Origin: Pipra filicauda
Taxonomy: Eukaryota > Chordata > Aves > Passeriformes > Pipridae
NCBI RefSeq assembly: GCF_003945595.2
Contig: NW_024105087.1
Span: 3,973,001 to 4,037,000, forward strand
Direction: 5' to 3'
DNA: 64,000 nt
Shown here: one piece after another, positions 12,990-25,800 of the stretch
How positions within the stretch are numbered: position 1 is the first letter of the stretch
Layout of the letters: each line of letters begins with the position of its first letter
The notes under the pieces: model-generated
Seen by the model: the letters and a program-made list of their open reading frames with translations, nothing else
Databases searched by the model: none
Told to the model about the DNA's origin: nothing
Translations under genes and position numbers: made by a program

Positions 12990-15900
12990 GTTTTAAGCAT
13001 GATACAAAGTGCATTTTAGTTTGCAAATCGACTTCACCTCCTAAAATCCTGCGATCAAATGACAGCCCTCACTCGCTCATACGATCGATGAATACTTACA
13101 ATATTTTGTTACGTTCTCCTATGCAGTTAGTTACCAACACCTTCCCTTAGTAGATGAGGGGGTGAATAATCTGCATTTACATGCACTGCCAGTAGTGTTC
13201 ACAAGCTGGCAGGCAGGTAATACTAACTCACAGGGCTGGGCTTGAATGCATCACTTCTGCTGTGCTCTTACCCTCCGCTGTGCCAGCAGCTGAGAGAGCT
13301 GTGAGTTTTCCCTGCTCTCAACATCTTTCTGGCTCATTGTCAGTCAAGCCATGCCAACTGCACCAGCCAGTAAAAGCATATAGGAAAAATAAATTTGTCA
13401 TAGAAAAAGTACAGAAAAATTATGACTTTCATGCAGGACTACAGTAAAGGCACTGTTGGGCTACACTTCGCTGATGAGAAAAAAATGGCTTTCGGAATCA
13501 GGGGGTTTTGTCAATGACAGTGTGCTTGAGGACACTTCCACTCAAAGGCTTAGGAACAAAACTTTGTGTTTTTTAAAAGTGCTGTCATGCAGACGTTTTT
13601 ACTAACTCTGAGTGGATGAGACAACGAGATAGCATGGTGCTGTATCCTTCTCAAAGGATTCTATTTACTAATACTAAAGGGATTTGCTGTCTGATACAAG
13701 AAGATACAAGAGATGTTTGTAGCAAAAATTGTGTTTGATGCTGAACTGTGCTTTCTACAATGGTTTATTCATTCAGCCTCCAAACATGGCATTTTTTTTT
13801 GTAATTTATAATGTAATATAAAATAATAGAAAGTGAAATAGTTATTGAAATATCTTTGTGACTGTTAGAGAAACACAGCAGACTTTTGGTTTTTTAATCT
13901 TCCTTAAACATACACTTGCCATTTCCTCTTGTTATTATAGGGAGGCAAAATCAAACAGGCTCCTTTTTTTTGTAGAATTTCACTTCTGCTTATAAATTAC
14001 AGCCTCAGGATTTGTGTGATTATTTTGTGTCTAATTCTTCCAAAGAACTTTGCAGGACCATGCAGAAAGCATTGTGTTACTGAAGGCTTCAGCTTATGCT
14101 TAAAACTGCTAAATCTTGGCATACTAATCTAAATAATGACAGTTTGCATTTTTTATTAGTCATGCATGTTTAGCAGAATCAATCTCACAAAAGTCATTAG
14201 GGCAACTAAAATTTACATTAAATAATGCACACAATATTTGTCAGAACTGTCTTAAAGGGCTGTTGCAAGTGTGACAATTATTTAACTTAAAGGCTAAGAT
14301 CAAGCTCGTTAATCTGTATTTAATATTGACATTTCAGAGACCTAATTTCTAGCCTTTGCTCAAGACTTACTCCATGTGTCAGAGATGGCTATTGAGTAGA
14401 AAATTACTTTTATTGCTCTGGAAATAAGTATTACATTGCATAGAATGGTGTCAGATTTTCTGAAGTTGAAACATTCAGAGAGTACAAAATGTGCAGATTG
14501 TTACAGGTGCTCAGCTTTGACATTTATGGCCAATCTTGTCAAAACTTGCAGAAACAAATCTCTACCAAAACTAAAGACTATATTTTCCATCCTGCTGAGG
14601 AAGCTTTCAGTACCAAGAACACTTAGGAACAGGAGTTTTCATGGGAAAAATACTCCCTGCCTGGCAGGAAGTTTGCAATGCCTTGTCTTATACCTGCTAT
14701 CTCCCCGATCCTGATACAAGGCAAGGAAGGGATGATGATGACAAACTAAAAGGAAAACAAGAGACTGGTGTTGGTAAATTGCATCCTGTCAACTCCTTTC
14801 TGACATGAAATGCAGAATTGGTTTTAATCTAATGGCAGAAAAAGTTAGTCACCTGTTGTTCCATTAGTTGAATGCTCATGGCAATAGGAAGCCATAGATC
14901 ACTGATAGAAAGTTGCTTCTGGGAAATAAGAGGCCAAGAGAAAAATAAAATTCCTGCAATATAAAAATATAAATAATTGTTTAATTAACAGAAAAAGCAA
15001 TATTAACATATTTAATGTAAGGTGTTCTGATAAGGTCAGGCTGTTACCAGTCTGTTTACGACAGTCTTTCTTGAGGAGAGGAGACAATGCTCTTTTGTCT
15101 TCAGAAGATAGGAAAAAACCAGAGTTTCTATTAATGTCATATCAATTTTGTTCAGTTGATTGGAGGATCTTTTCTAGGGGTCTTTATGCAAAGCAGGTGA
15201 ACTAAGAATGCCAGAAAAATGCTCTGTTTTGCTAGATTTTTGATGGCCCTTCAGGTACTTTAGTTAAAGCTATCTCTTCCTCTGTGGCAATTTAGAACTT
15301 GGCAGAAATGCTATATAGAGTAGGTGTAACAGCAGTGGATAATTTCTCCATCTTTTGGAATGTAGTTTTGGGGAGCAAAATTCCAAGAGATACCTGTACC
15401 AGAAAACCTGCAATACTTTTTCGCTGGGCTCATCTGAGCCCTGAGAAGCCCCAGGAACTTCATTTATTCCCATGTCTACGTGAAAGCTCTGGCCTACATC
15501 ACAAAGTCAATTTAAAGGCTTAAATACCATATAAGAGCAAACCTCCATTTCCTAATACACTCTTTTAATCACCCGAATGCCCACTCTGTTATCTGACTAT
15601 GTCAGAAAACCATAGGACCTGTATTTTCACTGGTTCATTTCCTCTGGATATCTCTGGAATCACCCACATCTGATTTTAATTAGCAATGATGAGTCACTGG
15701 TGTGTGTGTTTATGAAAGAGCAGAGGAAAATACTCTAGTCTGGTTGTTTGGACACATCTGTAGGAATTGGGAAAAATTGTCTTCTTTTTCCTCTGCTGGC
15801 CTAATGAATGTTTCCTTCAAGTGGGTCGGTTCAACATTAAAAATCAATAAACTATTTTCCTCCCTTTGCTTCCCTCATTCTTGCAACCTTTCTGACCTGC

Positions 15901-18584
15901 CGCACAAGTGATAGATGTGAATTGAAATAGCTCTGGATCAGAAAGGTTGGTGAACTCTGGCCCTGCACATTGGTGGTGGATGAGGAAGAGGGAATTCCAC
16001 TGTCCAGCCAAACCCCAGGGCAGGATCCTTCTCGAGGAGCGCTCCTTCCTGTAGCCCAGAGTCAGGTGTTTAAGAACACATCTGCTCTGGGACTCTGGGC
16101 TGGCTGTGTCTGCACACCAGTCTTGGAGCTATCAGTACTGGAAACCACAGCACACATGCTGGCGTTGTAGGTTTACTGTCTGGAATTCTATGAGCGTTGT
16201 GTAAACATACTCTAGTTTCAGGAGAAAAGCAAATCCATCTCCAGGGCGTTTGCTGTAGACAAGTCTTACGCAGCTCCAAGCTGACCTTGCTCTCTTTGAG
16301 GACTCTTTCCTGAAGTGCCTGTCTCTCCCTGAACATTGCCAAGGGAACTGAGACAGCCAGCTTGGGACTGCAGTTTCCACTGGCTGGCAAAAGGGCAAAG
16401 TTTTGGGAGCTGTTTCAGTGAGTACCTTCTGTGATATTTCTCTGCAACAGTGGGTTTATGTTTATTGTGACTCAGGCTCAATGTTGTTGCCTTGCAAGTT
16501 CTGATAAGCTGGGAAAGGGAGGACAATTTGAATTTTTTGACCCTTTTTTGGTTTAGAGCCCTGAGGAAAGGTCATGTTACTACAGTGACAGGTGAGACCT
16601 CATCTATAAATGAGCAGAAGGCTAAGCATAGAAGATCATTTTCAAGGATGAGTCCTGGGGATAGTCCCCACAGCCTTATTTGTAGGAGAAAGATATGTTA
16701 AAAGGGAAGAAGGAAGGCCCCACCATAATGTGTTTCTGTATCAAATTGTGCTGTGGAATAGTAATCTGTGGGCTTTGCTACTGAAATGTGTTTTAGTAGA
16801 GTTCATATATTTCTGAGATTACGGTAACTATGGCTGCTTCTCCTGAAAGGTAAACAAATACATTCCTTAACATGAAATCCCACACAAATGGACTAAACAC
16901 ATTGTGACTTTCACTTAAACTCCCTGGTTTTGGAAATAATTCTAATTTTTCTTTTGAATTGGCGTAAGCTGTTCTTGAGCAACTAACGACTTCTTCTCAG
17001 CTTACTCCACCCTCTTTTCCTGGATTTCTCATGCTTCTAAAAGGCAGTGGGAATACTGTTAATCATTAAATCATCAACTAAGAGGTTTCTAAGTCTGTTG
17101 CTAGATGAGTTTTTTACGCAGATAGGTTTTTCTTGGACTATAAGAGCTAAATATGTCTGTACTTATCACCTTATAATTGATCCTGTCTCTTTTAAGTACA
17201 GATAGAATGAGTCTCTCGATAATTAAAAAAAATCTCACTTTTTTGCTGATGAAGACCGAGCTGACTGAGATTATAGGCTTGAGTGGGGACTTAGCTGCAT
17301 CACTCATACAGAATTTGGTGCACCAATACTACTTAATTTAATTGGTATGGATGAAGAAGTCAGAACATGGACTTAAATTTTCTTCATTCACAAGTTTATC
17401 TAATAGCAATGAAGTTTTAAGCATAATTGGTATTTGGACATGCTTCTGTAGTTGTAGTCTTTTCTCAATCCCACTTTCAAAACAATTGTTCTGCACCTCT
17501 AGTCAGGCCTCATTTTATAGAGGAATAATATTACTAATAGGTGGAGAATTTTCAAATGTTCATTTCCTTACATACTCAGCAGACATTAGGCCTGCTGATA
17601 AGCTGCCAGATACTACTGTGGCATACTTTGTGCAGGCATAAAAGCTAGCTAAATCTCCTCCTGTGTGTGTACCAGAGTGGCCCCTGCCTCACCTCTTCTC
17701 GAATTCCGGTAAGATTTGTGAAAACCGAGATGGTGTGGCACACAGGCACAGCAGTCACCAGCTGCCGAAACAGCTCCAATTACTGCTGGGAGCTGGAGTG
17801 AGATTGAATACTTTTTATTTCAAACTGAATTTTCTTCTTTCCTTCAGTTGCGTGAAGTGCTGTTCCCTAGCAGTTCAGAATTCAGGATCTGGATTAACTG
17901 GAGTAATGAACAGTTGTTGAAACTGTAAGATTTAGCTGGTGATGCTTCCAGAGCTCATCTTCTCCCAAGAGGGCAAGTCCTCAACAAATAGAAACTGTCA
18001 TACTGTCATTAAGTCTAGAATTTCTAATGTTTCTACTGTTTAGAAATAAGAAGGCAGAAAGAGGTTAAAAAAACCAAACCAACAAACAGCTTTAATAGAA
18101 ACATCTAATATTTTACAGCCTTTTTTCAAGCCGTAAAATTTAATAGACTAATGTATTATTCTATGGGATACTTACTTTCCTTCCAGACTCTGTGGAGAAA
18201 TAGCTCTGTCAATTTTAAATATAATTTCAAAGCTATTTTTGTAGAATTATTCCAACTGTCTGGTTCTGAAACATGCAGACAGACCATAAATTAATAATTA
18301 ATTTTGTTCCTATTTTTTTGACAATATTTCTGACACACAAACAAACCAACATCATTAAATATTAATTTACAGTTTCATTTGACAATCATAGTCATGGAAA
18401 CTCTTTTTGAGGGGTAATGATAGATTTATAGGGTTGGAGACACCTTTTAAGTCATCAATTTAAGTCCTCACTTCTATCTTACATAGGCCTATAGAAGTAT
18501 ATTAATATTATATATATTCATTTGAATAATATCAATTCATATACACTTGAAGGAATATTAAGCTAGACTAAACTTGTCATACTT
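12990..18584. other. Intergenic, no gene recognised
   Basis: No exon or recognisable mobile element is visible. Frames at 14436-14714, 16070-16390 and 17342-17641 have no recognisable domains. GC-richer stretches around 16000-16350 and 17650-17800 have no repeat signature that I can name. One AT-rich stretch (14100-14340) is listed separately as a possible conserved element. Confidence 0.5.
14100..14340. promoter_or_regulatory. Candidate conserved non-coding element
   Basis: This AT-rich, repeat-free block has several homeodomain-like cores (ATTAGTCATG, TCATTAG, AACTCGTTAAT-like spacing, TTTAATATTG) and lacks simple-sequence bias. It resembles developmental enhancer DNA in texture. No conservation data are available, so confidence is low. 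Confidence 0.2.
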
Positions 18585-18690
18585 GATACTGGATTTACAC
18601 TGGTGTAATGTATCAATTGAAGAGGCTTCATTGACTGCAGCAGAATTACTGTCATTTGCAGCAACCAAGGAGAATCAGTTATAGTGTCCA
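18585..18690. repeat. Possible relic of ancient palindromic repeat
   Basis: CTGGATTTACACTGGTGTAA, followed by ATTGAAG...CTTCATTGACT, resembles the palindromic short elements common in turtle and crocodile DNA. Those are built around an 'ATTGAAGTCAATGG' core flanked by 'TTACACTGGTGTAA'. The similarity is from memory of such sequences and the copy is badly decayed. I do not assign a family name. Confidence 0.35.
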
Positions 18691-18966
18691 TTCATTTATG
18701 TGCTGTTGCACATCAGTGGAATAAAACTGGTTACTGAGAACAGTGATTTGTTTCCTCCAAGAATACTGTAAAACATCCTTTAAGCTACATTCTGTGATTT
18801 CTACAATTAGTAAAATACAGTCTTGTAAACTGCATTTACTTTAACACTTAGACACCAGTAATTGTGCATAATATCTGTTTGCTCTTGAATGGACAATAAA
18901 AACCATGACTGACCAATTTCTATATGTAGTTTATGTTTAGTTTCAATTTAGTTTGAAAGGAATGTA

Positions 18967-18975
18967 TGGGTGGTC
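18967..18975 (+). promoter_or_regulatory. Perfect GLI-binding 9-mer
   Basis: Second exact TGGGTGGTC in the window. It lies about 75 bp before the CR1 copy at 19048, in unique-looking sequence rather than inside the repeat. See the copies at 4904 and 38673. Function is inferred only from the motif and from the nearby Hedgehog-target gene. Confidence 0.33.
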
Positions 18976-19047
18976 TGTGCTCTGACATTGAGAGTTCTGC
19001 AGTCTTAATAAGGTGCCAAATCTCTCACTTAAGGGAGATTAAATGAA

Positions 19048-19497
19048 AGGGCCGTGAGGATGGTGAAGGGCCTTGAGGGGAAGCCGTGTGAGGAGCGGCT
19101 GAGGGCACTTGGTCTGTTCAGCCTGGAGAAGAGGAGACTGAGGGGAGACCTCACTGCAATTACAATTTCCTCATGAGGGGAAGAGGAGGGGCAGGCACTG
19201 ATCTCTGCTCTGTGGTGACCAGGGACAGGACCTGAGGGAATGGCCTGAAGTTGTGTCAGGGAAGGTTTAGCTTGGATATCAGGGAAAGGCTCTTCCCCCA
19301 GAGGGTGGTTGGGCACTGGAACAGGTTCCTCAGGGAAGTGCTCACAGCTCCAAGGCTGACAGAGTTCAAGAAGTGTTTGGATTATACTCTCAGGCACGTG
19401 GTGTGACTCCTGGGGGTGGTCCTGTGCAGGGCCAGGAACTGGACTCAGTGATCCTCGGTTGTCCCTTCCAACTCAGCATATTCGGTGATTCTGTGAT
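19048..19497 (+). repeat. CR1 LINE fragment, 3' end
   Basis: This 5'-truncated CR1 starts abruptly at GGGCCGTGAGGATGG and covers the whole 3' UTR. It ends with ATTCGGTGATTCTGTGAT, close to the canonical CR1 terminal octamer repeat. It is better preserved than the copy at 3708-4246 and shares its diagnostic blocks (GGCACTTGGTCTGTTCAGCC, CTGATCTCTGCTCTG). It contains no usable ORF; the 122-codon minus-strand frame inside it is a repeat shadow. Confidence 0.95.
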
Positions 19498-22400
19498 CTG
19501 TTTTACACTGAAGCCAACACAACACTTCTCAGCTGACATCAGGTTTTAAATTAAGTTCTATGAGTTAAAAGTTTTGAAGTATACTTCTGATACATTTTTT
19601 TATTTAATTCAAACCTCTTTCCTTTACGGGACCATCATACATTCATGATCTCCACTGAATTCAGAGGATGGAGGGCAACATGAATAACCCAGAAGCTCTC
19701 TTAAGTCACATATGATGTGACTTCAGATGTGGGAGAATATGTCTGAGAAGTATCACTTATGCTTGCCTGTTTCTTTAACTTTTTCCCATAAACATTCACC
19801 GTGGCTGCTTTCAGATAGAGTACTGAGGTACATGTATGTGCATGTATATATGAGTATATGTCTTGGTTTATTCTGTACATTAGAAGAATAAAAATGATGT
19901 ATTTAAAAATTTCAGTGCAGAAAAATTACATGGACCCTAGAAAGTATCTAATTCGTTACTATCATTTCAGATCTTTTAATGTCAACAAAGATAATTTAAA
20001 GCTATTGTTTTATATATATAGCCTTCATTTTGGACAGAAGCTTAATTTAGAACTGCTGAACTGCTGAGAGATGGTCATAAAATACTGACATAAAGCACTC
20101 TTGTAGCAGCCATATCAAGAGGTGATTAGGAAAGATGGCAACGGTGCTGCTAAGCTTTTGTACTCCCAAGCCGGCATACGGGTTCCTTGAATGCCCTTAT
20201 AAGCAAGTGAAGCTATGACTAGTCCTGAACTTTTAAACTCTTGTGGGAACCACGCTGGCAGTGATTTGCCTAAAGGATTAAGCAGAGATAACACATTCCC
20301 TACAGAGCCCAGCTAGGCTAGCTCCCAAAACTGTAAGACCAGAAGCTTATTTTATGAGGTCTTACACCGTAATTTTGAAATGCACGTTGGTCTTTCAAAA
20401 CCACTGAAGGAGAAATTGAGCTTTACCAATCACAGACGTTGAAAAGTCTTCAGTAAGTACTCCAAAAGTAGATTTGGAGAATGCCCTTCATACTTATAAA
20501 CTATTGCACCTACCAGTATGTGGTGTCATGGAGACATTATATTCCCAGTATCCCAAATAGGTTGTTCTTCCCCAAGTCAGATGGGCTCTGTGCTTTGCTG
20601 AACAGCTCTACATTACACTAGATGGGATTACACTATAGGGGATTTAAGATCTCAAAGAGCTAAGCTGGTTTCATTAGATAAGCTGATAAAGCTAGAACTT
20701 CTTTCAAGGTCTCTTTCAAAATATCATTAAAAAGCAGAACTCCTTCAATTCATGATCACAAAATTATTTTATGATAGGTTGGTAAACAAGAGATATTGTG
20801 TAACTCTATCCTTTCATATATTATTCAAATTGATCTGGTAGCTGGGAGAGACATAGGTGAGTTATTTAGAGTTTAGATGTCTTCAGTAGCTCTTTTAATA
20901 CATGGCTTGTTTTATCTCATGATGGCTTTGAAAAATGTTTTCCAAGTGCGGAAGGAATCACTGTGTTTGAATTGTTCTTCAGGAACAAGTTAGCAGCCTA
21001 GAAATCACCATTACAGGTAGATTTTTTTCAGGCTTTCATCCCTTTCTCTTTATGCTGTGCTAGATTACTCTCACGGCACGTTGCAGGGAGGGGAAGATTA
21101 AACACGTAATGCTGCTTCAAGCGGCTTTCCTGCTAGCAGAGTTTGGGCTGTGCATGCTGTTGGTCTGCACCTTTATAAGTGAAAATGTGGTTTTTAAGTT
21201 AGAAAAATAAGAGCTGAAGGGAAAAGAAGTGAATTAAAAACGAAGTACATGGAAGTTTTCAGTATTCTAAGATAATATCTGTTCACATAAACCACCAGCC
21301 TACAAAGGATTTCAGAGTTTTACAAAGCTTCTGCTCAGCTTCCAGCTGGCAAAAATAACAATATTTTCAACAGTAGGAAAGGTGGTGGTTAAGCTGTTTT
21401 GCATTGCAGAGTGTTCCATATCCCATGTTGTGTCATGTCTCAGAGTAGGTCAGTACAAAATCAAGAATGAAAGAAATGAAACTTTGAAGATATTTGTTTT
21501 TTCCAGCTCAGTAACTTAATATTTCATCAAGGGCCTTCTGGGAGCTGATCTGAATATGTTGCAGTGAAGAGAGCAGCCAGGGAGGAACTCTAATGAGTCC
21601 TCAGTATACATTCCTGACTGCCTTCAAACAATTTGGCGGACATAATTTTTTAAAACATTCCAAGCACTCATCTCTCATTGTCTTTTGTGGTTTGGAAGGA
21701 ATATTGTTGATTGTTGGACTGGTTTTGAGGTAGTCCCTTGAGTGAAATTGTGGATCCTACCTCACACATTATCATCTGCATTTGCATATAATTGAGACAT
21801 AAGCTTTCTGGCAATCGGCGAAAGGAATGCTGTAGAGCTGTTGTTACATTTTCTAAGAACAAACACAGTAGGAATGCCAGCCTAGGATGTAGGTCAAGAA
21901 TTCGTCCACAGAATATTCTTTGTTAAATCCAGTGAAATCCTCTGGAGGTTGTTAGATATGAGTTAAAGGAAAGACCTGTATCCAAGACTTCCTTACTATG
22001 GGGAGTAAGATGAAATGAGATTTGGATCTCCTTTGCCTCTACACTTGTTTGTTTGAAACTAAAATAATTCCAGATTTGTTAATTTTTTTCTTTTCGACCA
22101 TTTTTTTGGTTTTATTTTTGAAAAAACCCACCAACTTACACTCAAACCCAGGGTGTCCCATGTGTGAAAAACATCCATGCATGAGAGAGTGTGTGTGTAT
22201 TGGGGGTGGGAGTGAGTGAGACAGGGAGTGAGAAACCACAGAGGTACTTTATGCTGCCCGTTGCTCCTGCAGCAGCTAGTAGGGTGAGAGGTGACTTTAG
22301 CAATGACTTGCATTACATAATACCTCCCATCTCTCTGCAGATGTGTGAGTTTGTTTAAATGTTTTATGAGGTTTTTATTACACTGTAATATAGTCCCAAC

Positions 22401-22802
22401 CCCTCTGCAGTTGCCAGTTTGGTCACAAAATATAATAAATTTTAAAATACCTAATGCTTTAGCTATTCAATAATTTTCTGACAGGCCCCCTGACGCACTT
22501 ATGGTACCACTGTGTCGCTGAACTACTTTTGTTTGGGATGTGTAGAATAGTAGATTTAGTTCTCTAATCCTGTCGTACAAAATCCCCGTGTTTAAGCAGA
22601 TTTGAATGTTCTGTACTCTTGTTAAATATTACTGTTCTCTGTCCCTATCTGTCCCGTGCTGGGATACAACAGCAGGCTGTGTAACGATAACCAATGCCTT
22701 CATACTCTTTTTGGGATTGCCAGGCCTGGGTGATTTGTGGTGTAAGTAGCAACCTCAGCTATGGTGTTTGTCAAGGTTCTGAAACCAACTATATTCGTGG
22801 GA
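19498..22802. other. Intergenic, nothing recognised
   Basis: Repeat-poor intergenic DNA with no recognisable exon. Notable only are a short GT-rich run near 22187-22200 and T-rich stretches near 22082-22120. Confidence 0.55.
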
Positions 22803-22870
22803 AGCATCTCTACTTATCTACTTATCAGCATCTCTACTTATCTACTTATCAGCATATCTACTATGCTGAT
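22803..22870. repeat. 24-bp tandem duplication plus hairpin
   Basis: Two perfect 24-bp copies (22803-22826 and 22827-22850; unit begins AGCATCTCTACTTATC) are followed by a broken third start. This merges into a perfect 9-bp inverted repeat (ATCAGCATA / TATGCTGAT, 22848-22870, 5-nt loop). The unit is itself built of a smaller CTACTTAT motif. This is a local minisatellite seed and no gene is involved. Confidence 0.9.
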
Positions 22871-25800
22871 AGGCTACTTTTCACCTATACAATACACTTT
22901 ACATTGGAGACCACTGAACATTAAACACCAATTCATGACAGACCGTGAGCACAGGCCAGCGGAGTCTTCACTTTAGATTAGAGCACTGCTCCTCAGTAGC
23001 CCACTCCCTCAAAAAAATTTATATCTTTTTCTTTTAAAGGGAGGAAATGAAATTTCTGAAAGAGAAAACTCAACCCCATGCTTAAAAATATTCTTAATGT
23101 ATAAACAGATGGCAGTTTTAAACTAAGTAATTCAAATAGTACTAAGGGAAGAAAGATATGCTTAAGGAAAGTTTCCCATTTCTAGTTCAAATGAGGCAAC
23201 TTCCTGCCAGGCTCTGAACACTGTATGGAGGGCCCAGATCTTGACTGAGAAAGCCAATTTTCCATTTTGAAATCCCTCTCAAAAAGGAATGGCTCCTGAG
23301 ATACAGAGGCAAATGAGCAAATAGAGCTTGAGTGTTTGAGCAGAGTTGTGTTCCTAAGGAACCTGTGTTGCTGAGAGGGAGATAGACTGTTGAAAAGAGC
23401 AGCCTTAACTTTTGGGTGAAGTCTCTCAATTTAGGAAGATGGGAAGTGGCTGCATTTACAGAAACACGAGGAATGTAAAAATTCTGTACCATTTTTTTTT
23501 TGTATGATTGCTTCTTTAGGGATGACAGTAGGAATAGAAACTTTTGGTTTCTGGCATTCAGGCCCAAATGGAACCCCAAAATTTTAGAAAAGGAAAGACC
23601 TGTGGTTTTTCGTCGTTACTCTTCAATGGACTTTGCAGCAGAAATGACTGTCTTTCATACTAAAGTAGTTTCTGTATGGTTCCTCGTTAAGACAACTTCT
23701 ATTAAAAATATACTGACAGGATGCCATTAAAAGTTCCATATTGAAACACATTTAAATTTTATCTGTTAATTGTTCGATCATTGAAGACATTTGTCATGTA
23801 AAACAAATGGTCTTACTTTTTCCTACAGCTTTCTGAAGGGTCTTTGTAATGATAGGAGGGATTTGGGCCTCAATATGTCTAATCTGTATCTTCTCTAAAA
23901 ATATCTGTCTGTTGTTTGGGAATATAAAAGTTGTTTCCCTGGCATGGCTCTGTCAATTTTAAATGTGTTTTTAAATCCTTAGGTCACCTCAGCAATGACA
24001 ATATCTTACATTTCATTCAGAGATCATAAAAGGTAGTTTTTTACTAACAGGGATTACTACAGGGATTAATAGACTTTGCTGATTTCACACAATTAGCCAA
24101 TGACTCAGCAGGGCTAAGAACCTAAATCCCTAGAGCAAGCTGTATCTTCTGGACTGTAAAAAATGACAAAATGTCGAGCTATCATTTGTTCTGGTGTGCT
24201 ACTTTGTATGTCAGGTATCTCAAATTCAAGAGAGTAATGTCAGAGCAGTAGCAGGATGGAATTTCAAAGAGCTGCAAGAGTTTACTTGAAATAATGCAGT
24301 GCTGCTTTTTCCTCTGGATCAATAACCTCATGCCCATGCCCCTCATGGTATCAGTAAGATATGAAGGAATTGCTCATACGTTCCAAACATTTTATAAATA
24401 TTTTGTGTGTATATCTGTGCCAACTGAAATTATAATAATTTGAATAATTAAATTATCCTTGTGATAACTTAGGTATAATATATTCATTTTTGTTCTGCTC
24501 CTCTGTGAGGTGTTTTTTTGTGTGTGCAAATAGTAATTTTCCATGGGTTTGTAGCTAGCCGTGTGGGTTGAATACCTGCATATTTGTTCAATGCTCTACT
24601 TTTGGGGTTAAAAGATGACATAAAATTACACTTTTTTGATACTAGCAGATAAAACACAATTATCCTTACATGGATAGGAGGGAGTGAGATGTTCAGTTCA
24701 ATGCAGAGCGTAACATAATATGAAACACTTTAGTATTTTGCTGTTTTTTCCTCCCCTCTGGAGATGAAATATTAGAAATATCAATCTAAGCTGAGAAGAA
24801 AGAATTTTAACTTAATTTTAGCCAGATGGAAAGAGTTTATCAGCAAGGGTGAGGTGGGAGAGATTTTTCTCTAATTATGGCTTTTGTGACTTGGGTGAAG
24901 AGTGCATGTGCTACCTACAAGGAAAAGAGCTGAAGCCAACATACCTCACTTCCAAGGTGTCAGGACTGAAGGTACTGAAAGATGGTTGTGAAGGCACGGC
25001 CAAGTACCTTGGGGCAGACTCTGGTTTGTGGAACAGATGTGAAGGGAGTGAGATATTCCCGCCCTTAGCTGCTATATAGTTTGGTGGGAGTTAACTCCAG
25101 TTGACATCAGGGTTCGGAGAAAGCAAGGGCAGAGATTTTTGGCTGTTGCTTTATTTTCTTCAGTGTAGCTTTGTGAAGAAAGGAGCCTAATTTTGCTAGA
25201 AGCTTTCTTCGATTCAGAAGGAGCCAGCCATCTCCTATACTGCTTTCCACCATCTGAATAGGAATCGGGCAGAGGGCCCAGGAGCCACATTCTCTACCTT
25301 AACCCAGTGACGCCTGAAGAAGCCAAGAGTCCTTCCAAGCAGTTGCAGTGGGAAAGGGCCAACAGCTACTTAAGAGTGCCCCTTACTCACATCACAGATA
25401 CTTTGGGGGCTAGAAAGGAAGTAGTAGAAGGCAGCTGGGAGAGCTGCCAAGTGTCACACTTTTGGCAGCTTTGTCACACATTCCTTTAATTTTGGATTTG
25501 GCTCTGCCGCGGGAAGACTTGCAGGTTTCTGCTTGAAGTTTTCCTTATTTACCACTTGGGGCCACTGTGGCACTCTTGAGCAGGAAACGTGGAGCATCTT
25601 CTCCCTCTTGGATCCCAGGTAGGAAGGAGTTCTTAGGAGGTAGAAGTTGCAGCAGCATATAGGCAGGACAATTTCCTGTTGTCCTCATTGCCTTTGCTTG
25701 ACTCCAGGTGACTGAAACAACCTCGAGCATCCTGGGAGCTTCCTATCACTCAACTGTGGAGGTTCTCTGGCAGCCCTGGATTAGCACTGATGGATGCTCA

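Noticed and set aside
17953..17976. Possible second CTCF site (CCCAAGAGGGCAAG)
   Set aside because: It matches only the AGAGGGC core; the 5' half and last position do not fit the consensus.
19029..19397. 122-codon minus-strand frame
   Set aside because: It is the antisense shadow of the CR1 3' UTR. A similar frame recurs in the CR1 copy at 3881-4251.
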